64,000 bases of DNA, taken from positions 186,001-250,000 of the forward strand of contig PABI01000123.1 in the NCBI GenBank assembly GCA_002699125.1, read 5' to 3'. The notes beneath the pieces are model-generated. The model was given only the letters and a program-made list of their open reading frames with translations. It was not told the origin of the DNA and did not search any database. The stretch comes from Anaerolineaceae bacterium (lineage in GTDB: Bacteria > Chloroflexota > Anaerolineae > Promineifilales > Promineifilaceae). The translations under genes and the position numbers were made by a program. Of this stretch, positions 8,752 through 16,601 are shown piece by piece; the stretch's first letter is position 1; every line of letters starts with the position of its first letter.

Positions 8752-10767
8752 CTAGTCCGCTGCGACGCCGTAAAGGGCTTCACGTCGCTGGGCAAAAGGC
8801 AGTTCTTCCAGGGCCTTCATGCGGTCATCGCCGCTGTCGCCGAAGTTTGCCGGGTTGTACGGCCGTAAGCCCAGCGCTTCCCGTTTTTGGTCAATATGGG
8901 CCAGGGTGCGCCGCACCATTTCGTCCGGGTCGGCTACAAACTCCATCTTGCCGCCGTACAGTTCCTCCCACCCTTTGCTGATGTAGTGGGCAACGGCGTC
9001 GCTGTCGCTAACCTTGTCCGGCATGCCACCCACAGGCGAGTTGCCGCCAAACATGACGTAGGCGCCCGAAGCCACGCAGTATGTGCCGATGGCCAGCGCC
9101 TTCTCGCTCATCCATTCCGGTGCCAGACCCACCGCCGGGATTTGATCGATGTCATCCCCCAGACCGCCTTCTTCCACCATCTGCGTGAGCACGGTGAGGA
9201 TGCGGGTGTTATCGACGCAGGAACCCATGTGCAGCACCGGCGGAATGCCGATCGTTTCGCACACTTCGCGCAGGCCCGCGCCAACCTGGTTCAGGCCAGC
9301 TTCACCCAGCAGCAGCCCCAGCTTGGCAGCGGCAATCGCCCCACAGCCGGTTTCCACAACGAGCACGTCTTGCTTGAGCAAATCGCGCGTTACCTTGACG
9401 TGCAGATAATCCTGCTTGCTGCGCGGGTTGTTGCAGCCGACGATAGCCGCCACGCCGCGGATACGGCCGTCCCGAATCGCATCATTCAACGGCCGGAACG
9501 AACCCCGATAGCTGCCGCCGAGCATGTAATTGATATATTCGTGAGAGAAACCGGGAATCAGCTTTTCTTTGATTTGCGGAATTTCTGTTTGGCCGCGATT
9601 GGCGTAATTGTCAATGGCCACCTTGAGGATTTTCTTGGCGGTGGTCAGGGCGCGGTGTTCATCAAACTCAATGTGGGTGGCCCCTTTAATTTTCACCTTG
9701 GGTGAGGTGGTAATCACCTTGGTGTGGAATTTCTCGGCCAGCCCCACCAGCGCCTGCATGATGCACTGCACATCCACAACCATCGCTTCAACAGAACCGG
9801 TCAGGATAGACAATTCTTGATGCAAGAAGTTTCCGGCGGCGGGAATGCCCTGCCGCATCAAAATTTCGTTGGCCGTGCAGCAAATGCCGGCCAGATTAAC
9901 GCCTTTGGCCCCTGCCTTTTTAGCATATTCAATAATTTCCGGGTCCTGGGAAGCGGCCACAATCATCTGGCTCAATGTTGGTTCGTGGCCATGGACGATG
10001 ACGTTGACCATGTCGTCTTTGAGAACACCCAGGTTGGCCTCGCCCAAAATGGGCGCGGGCGTGCCAAAGAGAATGTCGGAAACGTCGGTGGCCATCATGC
10101 TTCCGCCCCAGCCGTCGGCCAGCGCGGTGCGCACGGCGTGGTTGAGGATGTGTTCCGGGTCCTGGTCGTCGCCGATGTGGGTGCGGTGCAGGGCTTCCAC
10201 TACTTCGCGGTCGATGCCGCGCGGCACGACACCCAAATCGCGCCACAGCTTGAGCCGCTTTGCCGGGGCGCGGCTGACCAGCACCACTTCCCCTTTTTGC
10301 TGGCCGTATTGGGCGATGTAAAGGTCGGCCAGCTCGTCGGCGATTTCTTCAGGGGAGCGTCCCTCAATCTCGATGCCGTATTTCTGAGCCACAACGCGCA
10401 GCTTGGCCACGTCACGGATACGGTACCCTTCGGCCTCGCCGTTGGCCACGGCTTTGAGGATGAAGGCCATATCCCGGCCATGATCCGAGTGAGCCGCAGC
10501 ACCGGCAGCAATCGCCCGAATCAGGTTACGCGCCTGAATGGTGTCGATGGTGGCCCCGCAAACGCCGGTATCGCCTTCTTTGGTTAGGCGGCAGGGGCCC
10601 ATGCCGCAAATTTTGCAACACATCCCGGCGGCGCCAATGTTGCAGGCAGCCATGGCGTCAGCGCGGCTAAAGGCGGTGCCCACTGCCAACTCATCAGCAC
10701 GGATGAGCATTTGCTGGGCCGCCGGATCGATGGTTCTTTCTTCTGGCGTACGCATTTTCTTAGCCAT
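8752..10767 (-). CDS. cooS: Nickel-iron carbon monoxide dehydrogenase catalytic subunit (CooS/AcsA)
   Basis: A 671-residue protein that interconverts CO and CO2 at a [NiFe4S4] C-cluster and supplies CO to acetyl-CoA synthase. D-cluster ligands are Cys42 and Cys50; B-cluster ligands are Cys51, Cys54, Cys59 and Cys70 (CCKICGMGPC). C-cluster segments are all present: VHGHEP, ICCTANE, DVQC, VGCNN, ETGCGA and MGSCVDNTR. Length and motifs fit an active monofunctional-type subunit in an ACS operon. It directly precedes the acsB-acsD fusion. Start at ATG 10767 follows an AAGGAG ribosome site. Confidence 0.96.
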   Translation of the reverse strand: MAKKMRTPEERTIDPAAQQMLIRADELAVGTAFSRADAMAACNIGAAGMCCKICGMGPCRLTKEGDTGVCGATIDTIQARNLIRAIAAGAAAHSDHGRDMAFILKAVANGEAEGYRIRDVAKLRVVAQKYGIEIEGRSPEEIADELADLYIAQYGQQKGEVVLVSRAPAKRLKLWRDLGVVPRGIDREVVEALHRTHIGDDQDPEHILNHAVRTALADGWGGSMMATDVSDILFGTPAPILGEANLGVLKDDMVNVIVHGHEPTLSQMIVAASQDPEIIEYAKKAGAKGVNLAGICCTANEILMRQGIPAAGNFLHQELSILTGSVEAMVVDVQCIMQALVGLAEKFHTKVITTSPKVKIKGATHIEFDEHRALTTAKKILKVAIDNYANRGQTEIPQIKEKLIPGFSHEYINYMLGGSYRGSFRPLNDAIRDGRIRGVAAIVGCNNPRSKQDYLHVKVTRDLLKQDVLVVETGCGAIAAAKLGLLLGEAGLNQVGAGLREVCETIGIPPVLHMGSCVDNTRILTVLTQMVEEGGLGDDIDQIPAVGLAPEWMSEKALAIGTYCVASGAYVMFGGNSPVGGMPDKVSDSDAVAHYISKGWEELYGGKMEFVADPDEMVRRTLAHIDQKREALGLRPYNPANFGDSGDDRMKALEELPFAQRREALYGVAAD

Positions 10768-10788
10768 AGAGAACTCCTTTTGGGGATA

Positions 10789-10857
10789 GTGGTCAGTGGT
10801 CAGTATTCAGTAACCAGTCAGCACTAATTACTGCCCACTGATGACTGATCACTGTTT
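10789..10857. repeat. Intergenic 'gtcagtggtcagt' repeat
   Basis: Words such as GTGGTCAGTGGTCAGTATTC face complementary CACTGATGACTGATCACTG, forming a hairpin between cooS and the HMA-like gene. It covers the stop codon of the HMA-like gene and resembles the 'ggtaatcggt' family. Confidence 0.6.
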
Positions 10858-11217
10858 AATGCCGGGGCAAGGCCATAACGGCCGTTGCACCTCGGGCACA
10901 TCCTGGGTGAAGCCGATCGACTGGCCGGTTTGGGCGAAAACGGCCGTATGGCGGAAGAATGGACGGCCGTTTTCGTGGGCCGGGCTGCTGCCAATCTCGA
11001 TGGGAATGGTCAGTTCTTCCAAATAGCCGGCATCGGCCAGCGTCGCCTGGATTGTTTCCTGGTTCACCTGCGACTCGTCGAAGGTGACTTCAACAATCTG
11101 GAAACTACTGCTGGCATATACATTTTCGATACCGGGGAGGGAATTAAGCAACTGGCGGACTTCCAATACATGATGATCGCCGTACATCATCGGTAAAGCA
11201 AACGTTTCAGATCGCAT
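10849..11217 (-). CDS. HMA-fold-like small protein at the head of the acs operon
   Basis: A 122-residue protein. Residues about 14-68 have the beta-alpha-beta pattern of heavy-metal-associated domains (VLEVRQLLNSLPGIENVYAS, then VEVTFDESQV, then ETIQATLADAGY). The usual CxxC metal site is missing; the loop reads MMYGDHH, so His/Met binding or loss of metal binding is possible. The C-terminal 50 residues are unlike the family and end in repeat-derived sequence. ATG 11217 follows GGAGG. Its place just upstream of the nickel CODH suggests a metal-delivery or accessory role; this is an inference. Confidence 0.65.
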   Translation of the reverse strand: MRSETFALPMMYGDHHVLEVRQLLNSLPGIENVYASSSFQIVEVTFDESQVNQETIQATLADAGYLEELTIPIEIGSSPAHENGRPFFRHTAVFAQTGQSIGFTQDVPEVQRPLWPCPGIKQ

Positions 11218-11372
11218 AGCGGGAATGCCTCCGTCACTCTAAATTAGGGGTTCTTAAACAACGACATGCGGGTAAAGCGAGCCATACGAGCCTATAATTC
11301 GCATACGCTCCTTACTAAAATATTGTCAGCTACCCAGAAATAGGGTCAAGTGATGAATCCCTATCAAAAAGC

Positions 11373-11386
11373 GTGACAGATGTCAC
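11373..11386. promoter_or_regulatory. Palindrome GTGACAGATGTCAC, CRP/FNR-family type site
   Basis: Perfect 6-bp arms around a 2-bp centre. It also reads GTGA-N6-TCAC, the core spacing of CRP/FNR/CooA-family operators. Its centre is about 85 bp upstream of the expected coxM transcription start and about 160 bp upstream of the HMA-like gene, so it could serve either side. The regulator is not in the window. Confidence 0.5.
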
Positions 11387-11429
11387 TAGAAAATCTTGCA
11401 CGCTCAAAATGAGCCAACTATCGGTTAGT

Positions 11430-11458
11430 TTGACAAGATACGGCCGTTCCAAGATAAT
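11430..11458 (+). promoter_or_regulatory. Sigma-70 type promoter of the coxM-coxS-amidase genes
   Basis: TTGACA at 11430-11435, a 17-bp spacer, and GATAAT at 11453-11458. The spacer contains one copy of the iterated octamer ACGGCCGT. A leader of roughly 95 nt would precede ATG 11558. Confidence 0.65.
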
Positions 11459-11557
11459 ATTTTTTCCTCTCAACACAGTGCGTAAAGGGGTTCACCCCCC
11501 GTGGGCTGGATGACAAGAAGCCGCCCATTTTTACGCAAGCAAATAAGGATTTCTCGC

Positions 11558-12433
11558 ATGAAACCAGCTCCCTTTGAATATGTAGCGCCAGACTCGTTGG
11601 ACGGGGCATTAGCGGCGATGCAGCAGCATGGCTTTGATGCCAAGCCATTGGCCGGTGGTCAAAGTCTGGTGCCGGTGATGAATTTTCGCCTGGCGCAGCC
11701 AGAGGTGTTGGTCGATTTGAACGGCTTGCCAGACTTGGTTGGCATCCGGCAAGCTGATGAAGGTACGCTCCATTTTGGCAGCATGGTGCGCCAGAGCCAC
11801 CTGGAGCGAGAACCATTGGTAGCCAGCCACCAGCCGCTGCTAGCCGAAGCGATGCCCCACATTGCCCATCCCCAAATTCGCAACCGGGGCACGTTTGGTG
11901 GCAGTTTGGCCCATGCCGATCCGGCAGCCGAACTTCCCGTCATTGCCGTGGCGCTGAACGGCCGTCTCAAACTACAATCAGCCGCAGGTGAGCGTTGGCT
12001 GCCGGCCCGCGATTTTTATGTGGGCCTTTTTGCCACCGATATTGGCGATGAGGAGCTGCTGGTGGAAATTGCCCTGCCGCCGCTGCCGGCCCGCACCGGC
12101 ACCGCTTTTACAGAGATGGCCCGGCGGCATGGTGATTATGCTCTGGCGGGCGTGGCTGCTGTAGTAACGGTGGACGAAAGCGGAATCTGCACTGCGGCCC
12201 GGCTGGTTTACCTGAATGCTGGTGAGGTGCCCATGGTAGCGGAGGAAGCAGCCAGATTGTTGGTGGGAGAACGGCCGTCTGAAGAAGTGTGGTTGGAAAC
12301 GGCCGTTGCCGCCAGCCAAAACGAAATCGACCCCCGCGGCGACATCCACGCCAGTGCCGCTTACAAACGCCATCTGGCCAAAGTACTCACCGTCCGCGCC
12401 CTGAGACAAGCCTTTGACCGGACAAATAATTAA
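11558..12433 (+). CDS. coxM: Mo-hydroxylase FAD-binding medium subunit (CoxM / XDH type)
   Basis: A 291-residue protein of the FAD-binding molybdopterin dehydrogenase family. FAD motifs are AGGQSLVPVMNFRLA near residue 33 and RNRGTFGGSLAHADPAAELP near residue 108; the C-terminal CO-dehydrogenase flavoprotein domain follows. It passes electrons from the Fe-S small subunit to an acceptor. Start set at ATG 11558 (MKPAPFEYVAP) behind TAAGGA; the frame is open further upstream, but that part has no family match. The small subunit follows 120 bp later and the matching large subunit lies about 20 kb away. Confidence 0.9.
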   Translation: MKPAPFEYVAPDSLDGALAAMQQHGFDAKPLAGGQSLVPVMNFRLAQPEVLVDLNGLPDLVGIRQADEGTLHFGSMVRQSHLEREPLVASHQPLLAEAMPHIAHPQIRNRGTFGGSLAHADPAAELPVIAVALNGRLKLQSAAGERWLPARDFYVGLFATDIGDEELLVEIALPPLPARTGTAFTEMARRHGDYALAGVAAVVTVDESGICTAARLVYLNAGEVPMVAEEAARLLVGERPSEEVWLETAVAASQNEIDPRGDIHASAAYKRHLAKVLTVRALRQAFDRTNN

Positions 12434-12441
12434 TTTCTCTC

Positions 12442-12493
12442 GTAGCCGCGGTTTCTTACCGCGAAAAAGAGCGCAGAAAGAATCTGTGGCTAC
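12442..12493. repeat. 'gtagccgcgg' hairpin repeat, copy 1
   Basis: GTAGCCGCGGTTTCTTACCG and the imperfect complement ending CTGTGGCTAC form a stem between coxM and coxS. Related copies are at 37625-37677 and 61766-61817. Confidence 0.65.
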
Positions 12494-12507
12494 GCGGCAG
12501 GTCTTTA

Positions 12508-12538
12508 CACGTCATTCTGAGCGAAGCGAAGAATCTCT
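12508..12538. repeat. 'gtcattctgagcgaagcgaa' repeat fragment
   Basis: The segment CGTCATTCTGAGCGAAGCGA plus AGAATCTCT has the look of a widely dispersed bacterial intergenic repeat, recognised by pattern only. It lies just upstream of coxS. Confidence 0.4.
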
Positions 12539-12553
12539 CTAAACAAAAATCGA

Positions 12554-13042
12554 ATGGATCACGAAATGATAAACATTGCACTTTCCATTAATGGGAAAAC
12601 ATACGAAAAAGAAGTTGAGCCGCGGATGCTGTTGAGTGATTTTTTGCGGCATGAACTGGGATTGACGGGGACGCATGTGGGCTGCGAACAAGGGGTGTGC
12701 GGTGCCTGCACAGTGCTGTTCGACGGCGAGCCGGTGCGCTCCTGCTTGATGTTTGCCGTGCAGGCGCGCGGGCATGAGCTAACCACGGTAGAAGGCCTAA
12801 CCGAGAGCCAGGCCGATTTGCACCCCATCCAGGAGGCGTTTTGGGAAGCGCACGGCTTGCAGTGCGGCTTTTGCACGCCCGGCTTCCTCATGACGTTGGT
12901 GCCGTTTGTGGAAGCCCATCCTAACCCCACCGAGGCTGAGATTCGCGAGGCGATTTCCGGCAATTTGTGCCGCTGCACAGGCTACCAGCACATCGTCCAG
13001 GCCGTGCAAATCGCGGCTAAAAAAGTGCATGGTGCTGCATGA
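12554..13042 (+). CDS. coxS: Mo-hydroxylase [2Fe-2S] small subunit (CoxS / XDH type)
   Basis: A 162-residue protein with the two [2Fe-2S] sites of the xanthine dehydrogenase family: Cys44, Cys49, Cys52 and Cys64 in the plant-ferredoxin domain, and Cys104, Cys107, Cys139 and Cys141 in the four-helix domain (CGFCTPG, NLCRCTGY). It relays electrons from the molybdenum centre to FAD in the medium subunit. The start may be 12554 or the second Met at 12566; no strong ribosome site separates them. Its end overlaps the amidase start by 4 bp (ATGA), so the two are translationally coupled. Confidence 0.93.
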   Translation: MDHEMINIALSINGKTYEKEVEPRMLLSDFLRHELGLTGTHVGCEQGVCGACTVLFDGEPVRSCLMFAVQARGHELTTVEGLTESQADLHPIQEAFWEAHGLQCGFCTPGFLMTLVPFVEAHPNPTEAEIREAISGNLCRCTGYQHIVQAVQIAAKKVHGAA

Positions 13043-14340
13043 AACGGATCAATCTGGATGCCTCGCTTACCGTCGTTGCCAGCGAACTACGCAGCGGTGG
13101 CTGGCCTTTGTTGGATTATCTGGCCAAACTGGAGAAGCGTTTTAATGAGCGCGAACCAGATGTGCTAGCTTTTGTACCGGAAGACGGCCGTTTCCCCCGC
13201 CTCAAGCAGCAAGCGCAAGAACTCCTGCAAAAATACCCGAATCCTGAAGACCGTCCGCCTCTATTTGGCATTCCCTTAGGCGTCAAAGACATTTTCCAGG
13301 TCGCTGGCTTCACCACCCGGGCAGGCAGCCAGCTGCCAACTGAACTTTTACAGGGGGATGAGGCACCCAGCGTTACGGCACTGCGGCAGGCTGGGGCGCT
13401 TATTTTAGGCAAAACCGTGACCACTGAATTTGCCTACTTTGGTCCTGGTCCCACGCGCAATCCACACAATCCGGCACACACGCCTGGCGGCAGCAGCAGC
13501 GGCTCGGCTGCCGCCATGGGAGCGGGAATCGCACCGCTGACGCTTGGTACGCAAACGATTGGCTCCGTCAATCGCCCGGCGGCGTTTTGCGGGACCGTAG
13601 GCTACAAGCCCACCTACGATCGCGTGGACAAATCTAATGTTCTGCCACTCTCCGTTTCATTAGACCATGTGGGTTGTTTTACCAATGACGTGGCCGGCAC
13701 GGAGCTGGTAGCCGGATTGTTATGTCAACATTGGCAGCTTGTTGTCACCGAGAAAAAGTCGGTTCTTGGTATTCCCGAAGGCCCCTATTTGCAGCGGGCC
13801 TCTGGCGAAGGGCGCAAACATTTCCGCCAGGTGTGCCGTCGCCTGCATGATGCGGGCTTCGTGGTGAAATCTGTTGAGGCGATGCCCGATTTCGACAAGA
13901 TTTATGAGCGGCATAACCTGATTGTAGCCGCCGAGGCAGCCCGCTTTCATGCTGACTGGTTTACCGAACATAGCGAAAAATATCATCCCAAAACGGCCGA
14001 ACTCATTCAACGCGGCCAAAAAGTGACCGACAGCCAGCTCAAGAAGGCAACAGCCGGCCGTGCTGCATTGCGCGAAAAGCTGACACAGCTAATGGACAAA
14101 TACGGGCTCGATCTGTGGCTGTCGCCGCCGGCACCGGGGGCAGCTCCGGTTGGGCTGGACAGCACGGGTGATCCGGTAATGAATTTGCCCTGGACGCACG
14201 CCGGGCTGCCGACGTTGACGCTGCCCGCCGGGACAAACAAGGCAGGCTTACCGCTGGGTTTGCAGCTGACGGGCCGCTGGTTTGGTGATGAGGCGATGTT
14301 GAGCTTTGCCTGCCAGCTAGAACCGAATTTAAGAATTTAA
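13039..14340 (+). CDS. Amidase-signature family hydrolase
   Basis: A 433-residue protein of the amidase signature family, with the Ser-Ser-Lys catalytic set: Lys in GIPLGVKDIF, the GGSSSGSAAAMGAG loop, and TQTIGSVNRPAAFCG carrying the nucleophile. Such enzymes hydrolyse amides, ureides or carbamates. The 4-bp overlap with the Mo-hydroxylase small subunit implies a shared pathway, for example hydroxylation of a heterocycle followed by amide cleavage. The substrate cannot be read from sequence. Confidence 0.88.
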   Translation: MKRINLDASLTVVASELRSGGWPLLDYLAKLEKRFNEREPDVLAFVPEDGRFPRLKQQAQELLQKYPNPEDRPPLFGIPLGVKDIFQVAGFTTRAGSQLPTELLQGDEAPSVTALRQAGALILGKTVTTEFAYFGPGPTRNPHNPAHTPGGSSSGSAAAMGAGIAPLTLGTQTIGSVNRPAAFCGTVGYKPTYDRVDKSNVLPLSVSLDHVGCFTNDVAGTELVAGLLCQHWQLVVTEKKSVLGIPEGPYLQRASGEGRKHFRQVCRRLHDAGFVVKSVEAMPDFDKIYERHNLIVAAEAARFHADWFTEHSEKYHPKTAELIQRGQKVTDSQLKKATAGRAALREKLTQLMDKYGLDLWLSPPAPGAAPVGLDSTGDPVMNLPWTHAGLPTLTLPAGTNKAGLPLGLQLTGRWFGDEAMLSFACQLEPNLRI

Positions 14341-14364
14341 CGCAAAGGCGCGGAGGCGCAGAGG

Positions 14365-15204
14365 ATGGGTTCGTCTTGTTTGCGGCTGCTTCGCGTACCC
14401 GGTTTTCTATTAATTTTGATTTTTGTGGCGTGTGGGATAGGAACTGCCTGTGCTGAGCTGCTCAACGATGTTGAGCCTGTCCAAATAGCCGTTCCCACCA
14501 CCACACCACTTGCACAACCAACAGCCACCATGACACCATCGTCTACGAACACCCCGGCACCATCCCCCACACCTGCCTGTGCGCCGCGCACGGAAATACC
14601 GCTGCGCTTCCTGGCACTGGGCGATTCTTACACCATCGGTGAAAGCGTTGCCGAAAGTGAACGATGGCCGGTACAGTTGGTAGCGGCACTGCGCCAGGAG
14701 GACATCAACATTTCTGATCCGCAAATTATTGCCAAAACCGGCTGGACAACGGCCGAATTAACCGCAGGTATTAAACAAGCCGAGCCGCAAGGACCGTATG
14801 ATCTGGTGTCGCTGCTAATTGGCGTAAACAACCAGTATCGCGGGTTGAGCCAGGAGGCATACCGGGATGAGTTTGTGGACTTGCTGAATACGGCCGTTTC
14901 CCTGGCCAACAACAATCCCAATCGCGTCTTTGTCGTCTCGATTCCCGATTGGGGCGTGACGCCTTTTGGGCAAAACCGAGATTTCCGGGAAGTCAGCGCC
15001 GCCATCGACACTTTTAATGCCATCAACCGAGAGGAAACTGAGCAGCACGGCATTATTTACATTGACATAACAGAAATTTCACGTCGGGTACCAGATGACA
15101 GCTCACTGATCGCCGGGGATGGACTGCACCCGTCCGGCGAAATGTACCGCCTTTGGGTCGAAGAAATGCAGCCGGCGATTTGTCAACTACTTTTAGAGAA
15201 ATAA
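14365..15204 (+). CDS. Secreted SGNH/GDSL hydrolase lipoprotein
   Basis: A 279-residue protein. A signal peptide ends in a lipobox with Cys23 (IFVACG), followed by a Thr/Pro/Ser spacer (residues about 43-72) and an SGNH hydrolase domain. Block I is LALGDSYTIGE with nucleophile Ser88; LIGVNNQYRG resembles block III; DGLHPSGEMY holds the Asp-His pair. It probably de-esterifies lipids or acylated sugars outside the cell. The start overlaps a 'gcgcagagg' repeat that also follows the amidase stop. No operon logic with neighbours is evident. Confidence 0.82.
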   Translation: MGSSCLRLLRVPGFLLILIFVACGIGTACAELLNDVEPVQIAVPTTTPLAQPTATMTPSSTNTPAPSPTPACAPRTEIPLRFLALGDSYTIGESVAESERWPVQLVAALRQEDINISDPQIIAKTGWTTAELTAGIKQAEPQGPYDLVSLLIGVNNQYRGLSQEAYRDEFVDLLNTAVSLANNNPNRVFVVSIPDWGVTPFGQNRDFREVSAAIDTFNAINREETEQHGIIYIDITEISRRVPDDSSLIAGDGLHPSGEMYRLWVEEMQPAICQLLLEK

Positions 15205-15206
15205 TT

Positions 15207-15270
15207 CACCGCGGAGAGCGCGGAGGACACGGAGAAAAAACTCTGCGCGCTCCGCGTTCTCTGCGGTAAA
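15207..15270. repeat. 'ccgcggagagcgcgg' hairpin repeat, copy 1
   Basis: CACCGCGGAGAGCGCGGAGG faces CTCCGCGTTCTCTGCGGTAA across a short A-rich loop, a large imperfect hairpin. Related copies are at 40329-40423 (between tupA and tupB), near 19018-19052, and within coding sequence at 62844-62938. Confidence 0.7.
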
Positions 15271-15286
15271 AGTTGGAGATTAGAGA

Positions 15287-16009
15287 TTGGAGATTGATTT
15301 ATCACCCAGCGGTTTTTTTGATTTGGCGGATGCGTTTGTGGACGCCTTTTTTGTCGATTGTAGGTTTGTTTGGGAGGCCATTCCGCAAATCGCGGTGCAC
15401 GTGGCGCGATTAGTCGGCGACGAGCAGACGATTTTGGGCACGGTGCTGCCCGGCGCGTATTTGAGCGATCGGCCGATTTTTATTGGCGAAAGCGCGGTGA
15501 TTGAGCCGGGGGCGTATGTGCAGGGTCCAGCCTACATCGGCGCGGGGGCGACGGTGCGGCACGGCGCATACGTACGAGAAAATGTGATTTTGCTGCCAGG
15601 CAGCGGCCTGGGCCACGCCAGCGAGGCCAAAAACGCGCTCTTCTTGCCCGGTGCCCACGCACCCCATTTTAACTACGTGGGCGACTCCATTTTGGGGCAT
15701 CGCGTCAACCTGGGTGCCGGCACCAAGCTAAGCAATTTGGGCATTTTGAGCGAGAAAGATGCAGTGACGGGGAAACGGCCGTCTATCCACCTCACCATCG
15801 ACGACCAGACCTACGACACGGGGCTGACCAAAATGGGGGCCATCCTGGGCGACGAGGTGCAAACCGGCTGCAACGCGGTACTCAATCCGGGCACGCTCAT
15901 CGGGCCACGCACGCTGGTTTACGCCAACCTCAGCCTGCGCAAGGGGTACCACGCGGCCAATTCGATTGTCAAGTTCCGCCAAAACCCCCGCCGTGTAGAC
16001 CGTACGTGA
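15287..16009 (+). CDS. Left-handed beta-helix (hexapeptide) transferase, GlmU C-terminal-like
   Basis: A 240-residue protein. From about residue 45 it shows hexapeptide repeats (AYLSDRPIFIGESAVIEPGA, YIGAGATVRHGAYVRENVIL), then a HFNYVGDSILGHRVNLGAGT segment as in the acetyltransferase half of GlmU and related nucleotidyl/acetyltransferases. It lacks the nucleotidyltransferase half. Probably a sugar or amino-sugar acyltransferase. The start appears to be TTG at 15287, immediately after a repeat, with a weak ribosome site. Confidence 0.7.
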   Translation: MEIDLSPSGFFDLADAFVDAFFVDCRFVWEAIPQIAVHVARLVGDEQTILGTVLPGAYLSDRPIFIGESAVIEPGAYVQGPAYIGAGATVRHGAYVRENVILLPGSGLGHASEAKNALFLPGAHAPHFNYVGDSILGHRVNLGAGTKLSNLGILSEKDAVTGKRPSIHLTIDDQTYDTGLTKMGAILGDEVQTGCNAVLNPGTLIGPRTLVYANLSLRKGYHAANSIVKFRQNPRRVDRT

Positions 16010-16021
16010 TAAGGAGAATCA

Positions 16022-16537
16022 ATGAACGTATTGTGGAATCTAATCTTACTCACCGGACTGTTTTTCATTGGATTAGGAATTGTCGGATTGTTCAAACCGA
16101 ATAGTTTTAGTCGCAATGAAATAGGGTTGAGCCATGTTGGCATACGTGTTGTGGGGGCAATTTTCATCCTTCCAGGCATCGAATTTTTGTTGAATTCACT
16201 CAATAATTTGTTTCAACTCGGTTGGATAGATACACAATACAAAGGATCCGTTTTCTCAATTTTCCTCTTATGTGCGGCTTATGGACTTATGATTTTTGTG
16301 GGACGGCCGTTTCATTCCGATAGCCTCTCCGTTTATTCAAAATCCCAAAGGCTCACTGCGACCATCTTATACTTTATACTGGGTATCATGGGTTTCTTTA
16401 ATTTTGCTGATAGGTTTTTGGAAGTACCACAGTTGATTAATGATTTCCTCTTATTCGCATGGCCCTTTTTATCTATTTTTGCTCTATGGTATACAGTGCG
16501 TGCCCGTAACCAGCACCAGCAATTATCCAAAAATTGA
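16022..16537 (+). CDS. Hypothetical small membrane protein
   Basis: A 171-residue protein with about four hydrophobic segments (residues 4-25, 40-57, 77-98, 118-134) and a further one near 143-160. It starts 12 bp after the previous gene with AAGGAGA ahead of ATG, so cotranslation with the hexapeptide transferase is likely. No family recognised. Its base composition is more AT-rich than the flanking genes. Confidence 0.65.
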   Translation: MNVLWNLILLTGLFFIGLGIVGLFKPNSFSRNEIGLSHVGIRVVGAIFILPGIEFLLNSLNNLFQLGWIDTQYKGSVFSIFLLCAAYGLMIFVGRPFHSDSLSVYSKSQRLTATILYFILGIMGFFNFADRFLEVPQLINDFLLFAWPFLSIFALWYTVRARNQHQQLSKN

Positions 16538-16547
16538 ACCGAAAATT

Positions 16548-16595
16548 ACCTGAAATCTGCGCTAATCTACGAAATCTGCGGATTAATCTGGAGAG
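16548..16595. repeat. 'aaatctgcg' repeat, intergenic copy
   Basis: GAAATCTGCGCTAATCTACG followed by AAATCTGCGGATTAATCTGG lies upstream of fdrA. Same family as the inserts in acsC and the acsB-acsD linker. Confidence 0.55.
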
Positions 16596-16601
16596 TAACA
16601 A

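Larger units (their letters stand above)
11218..11557. other. Divergent intergenic region between the acs operon and coxM
   Basis: About 340 bp without a gene, separating the minus-strand acs operon from the plus-strand Mo-hydroxylase genes. It holds a CRP/FNR-type palindrome (11373-11386) and a good sigma-70 type promoter for coxM (11430-11458). I found no convincing promoter for the acs side. Confidence 0.6.

Noticed and set aside
11558..13042. Aerobic CO dehydrogenase (form I) assignment for coxMS with coxL
   Set aside because: The large subunit has PYRGAGR at the active site, the form II pattern. Cox names are kept only as family labels.
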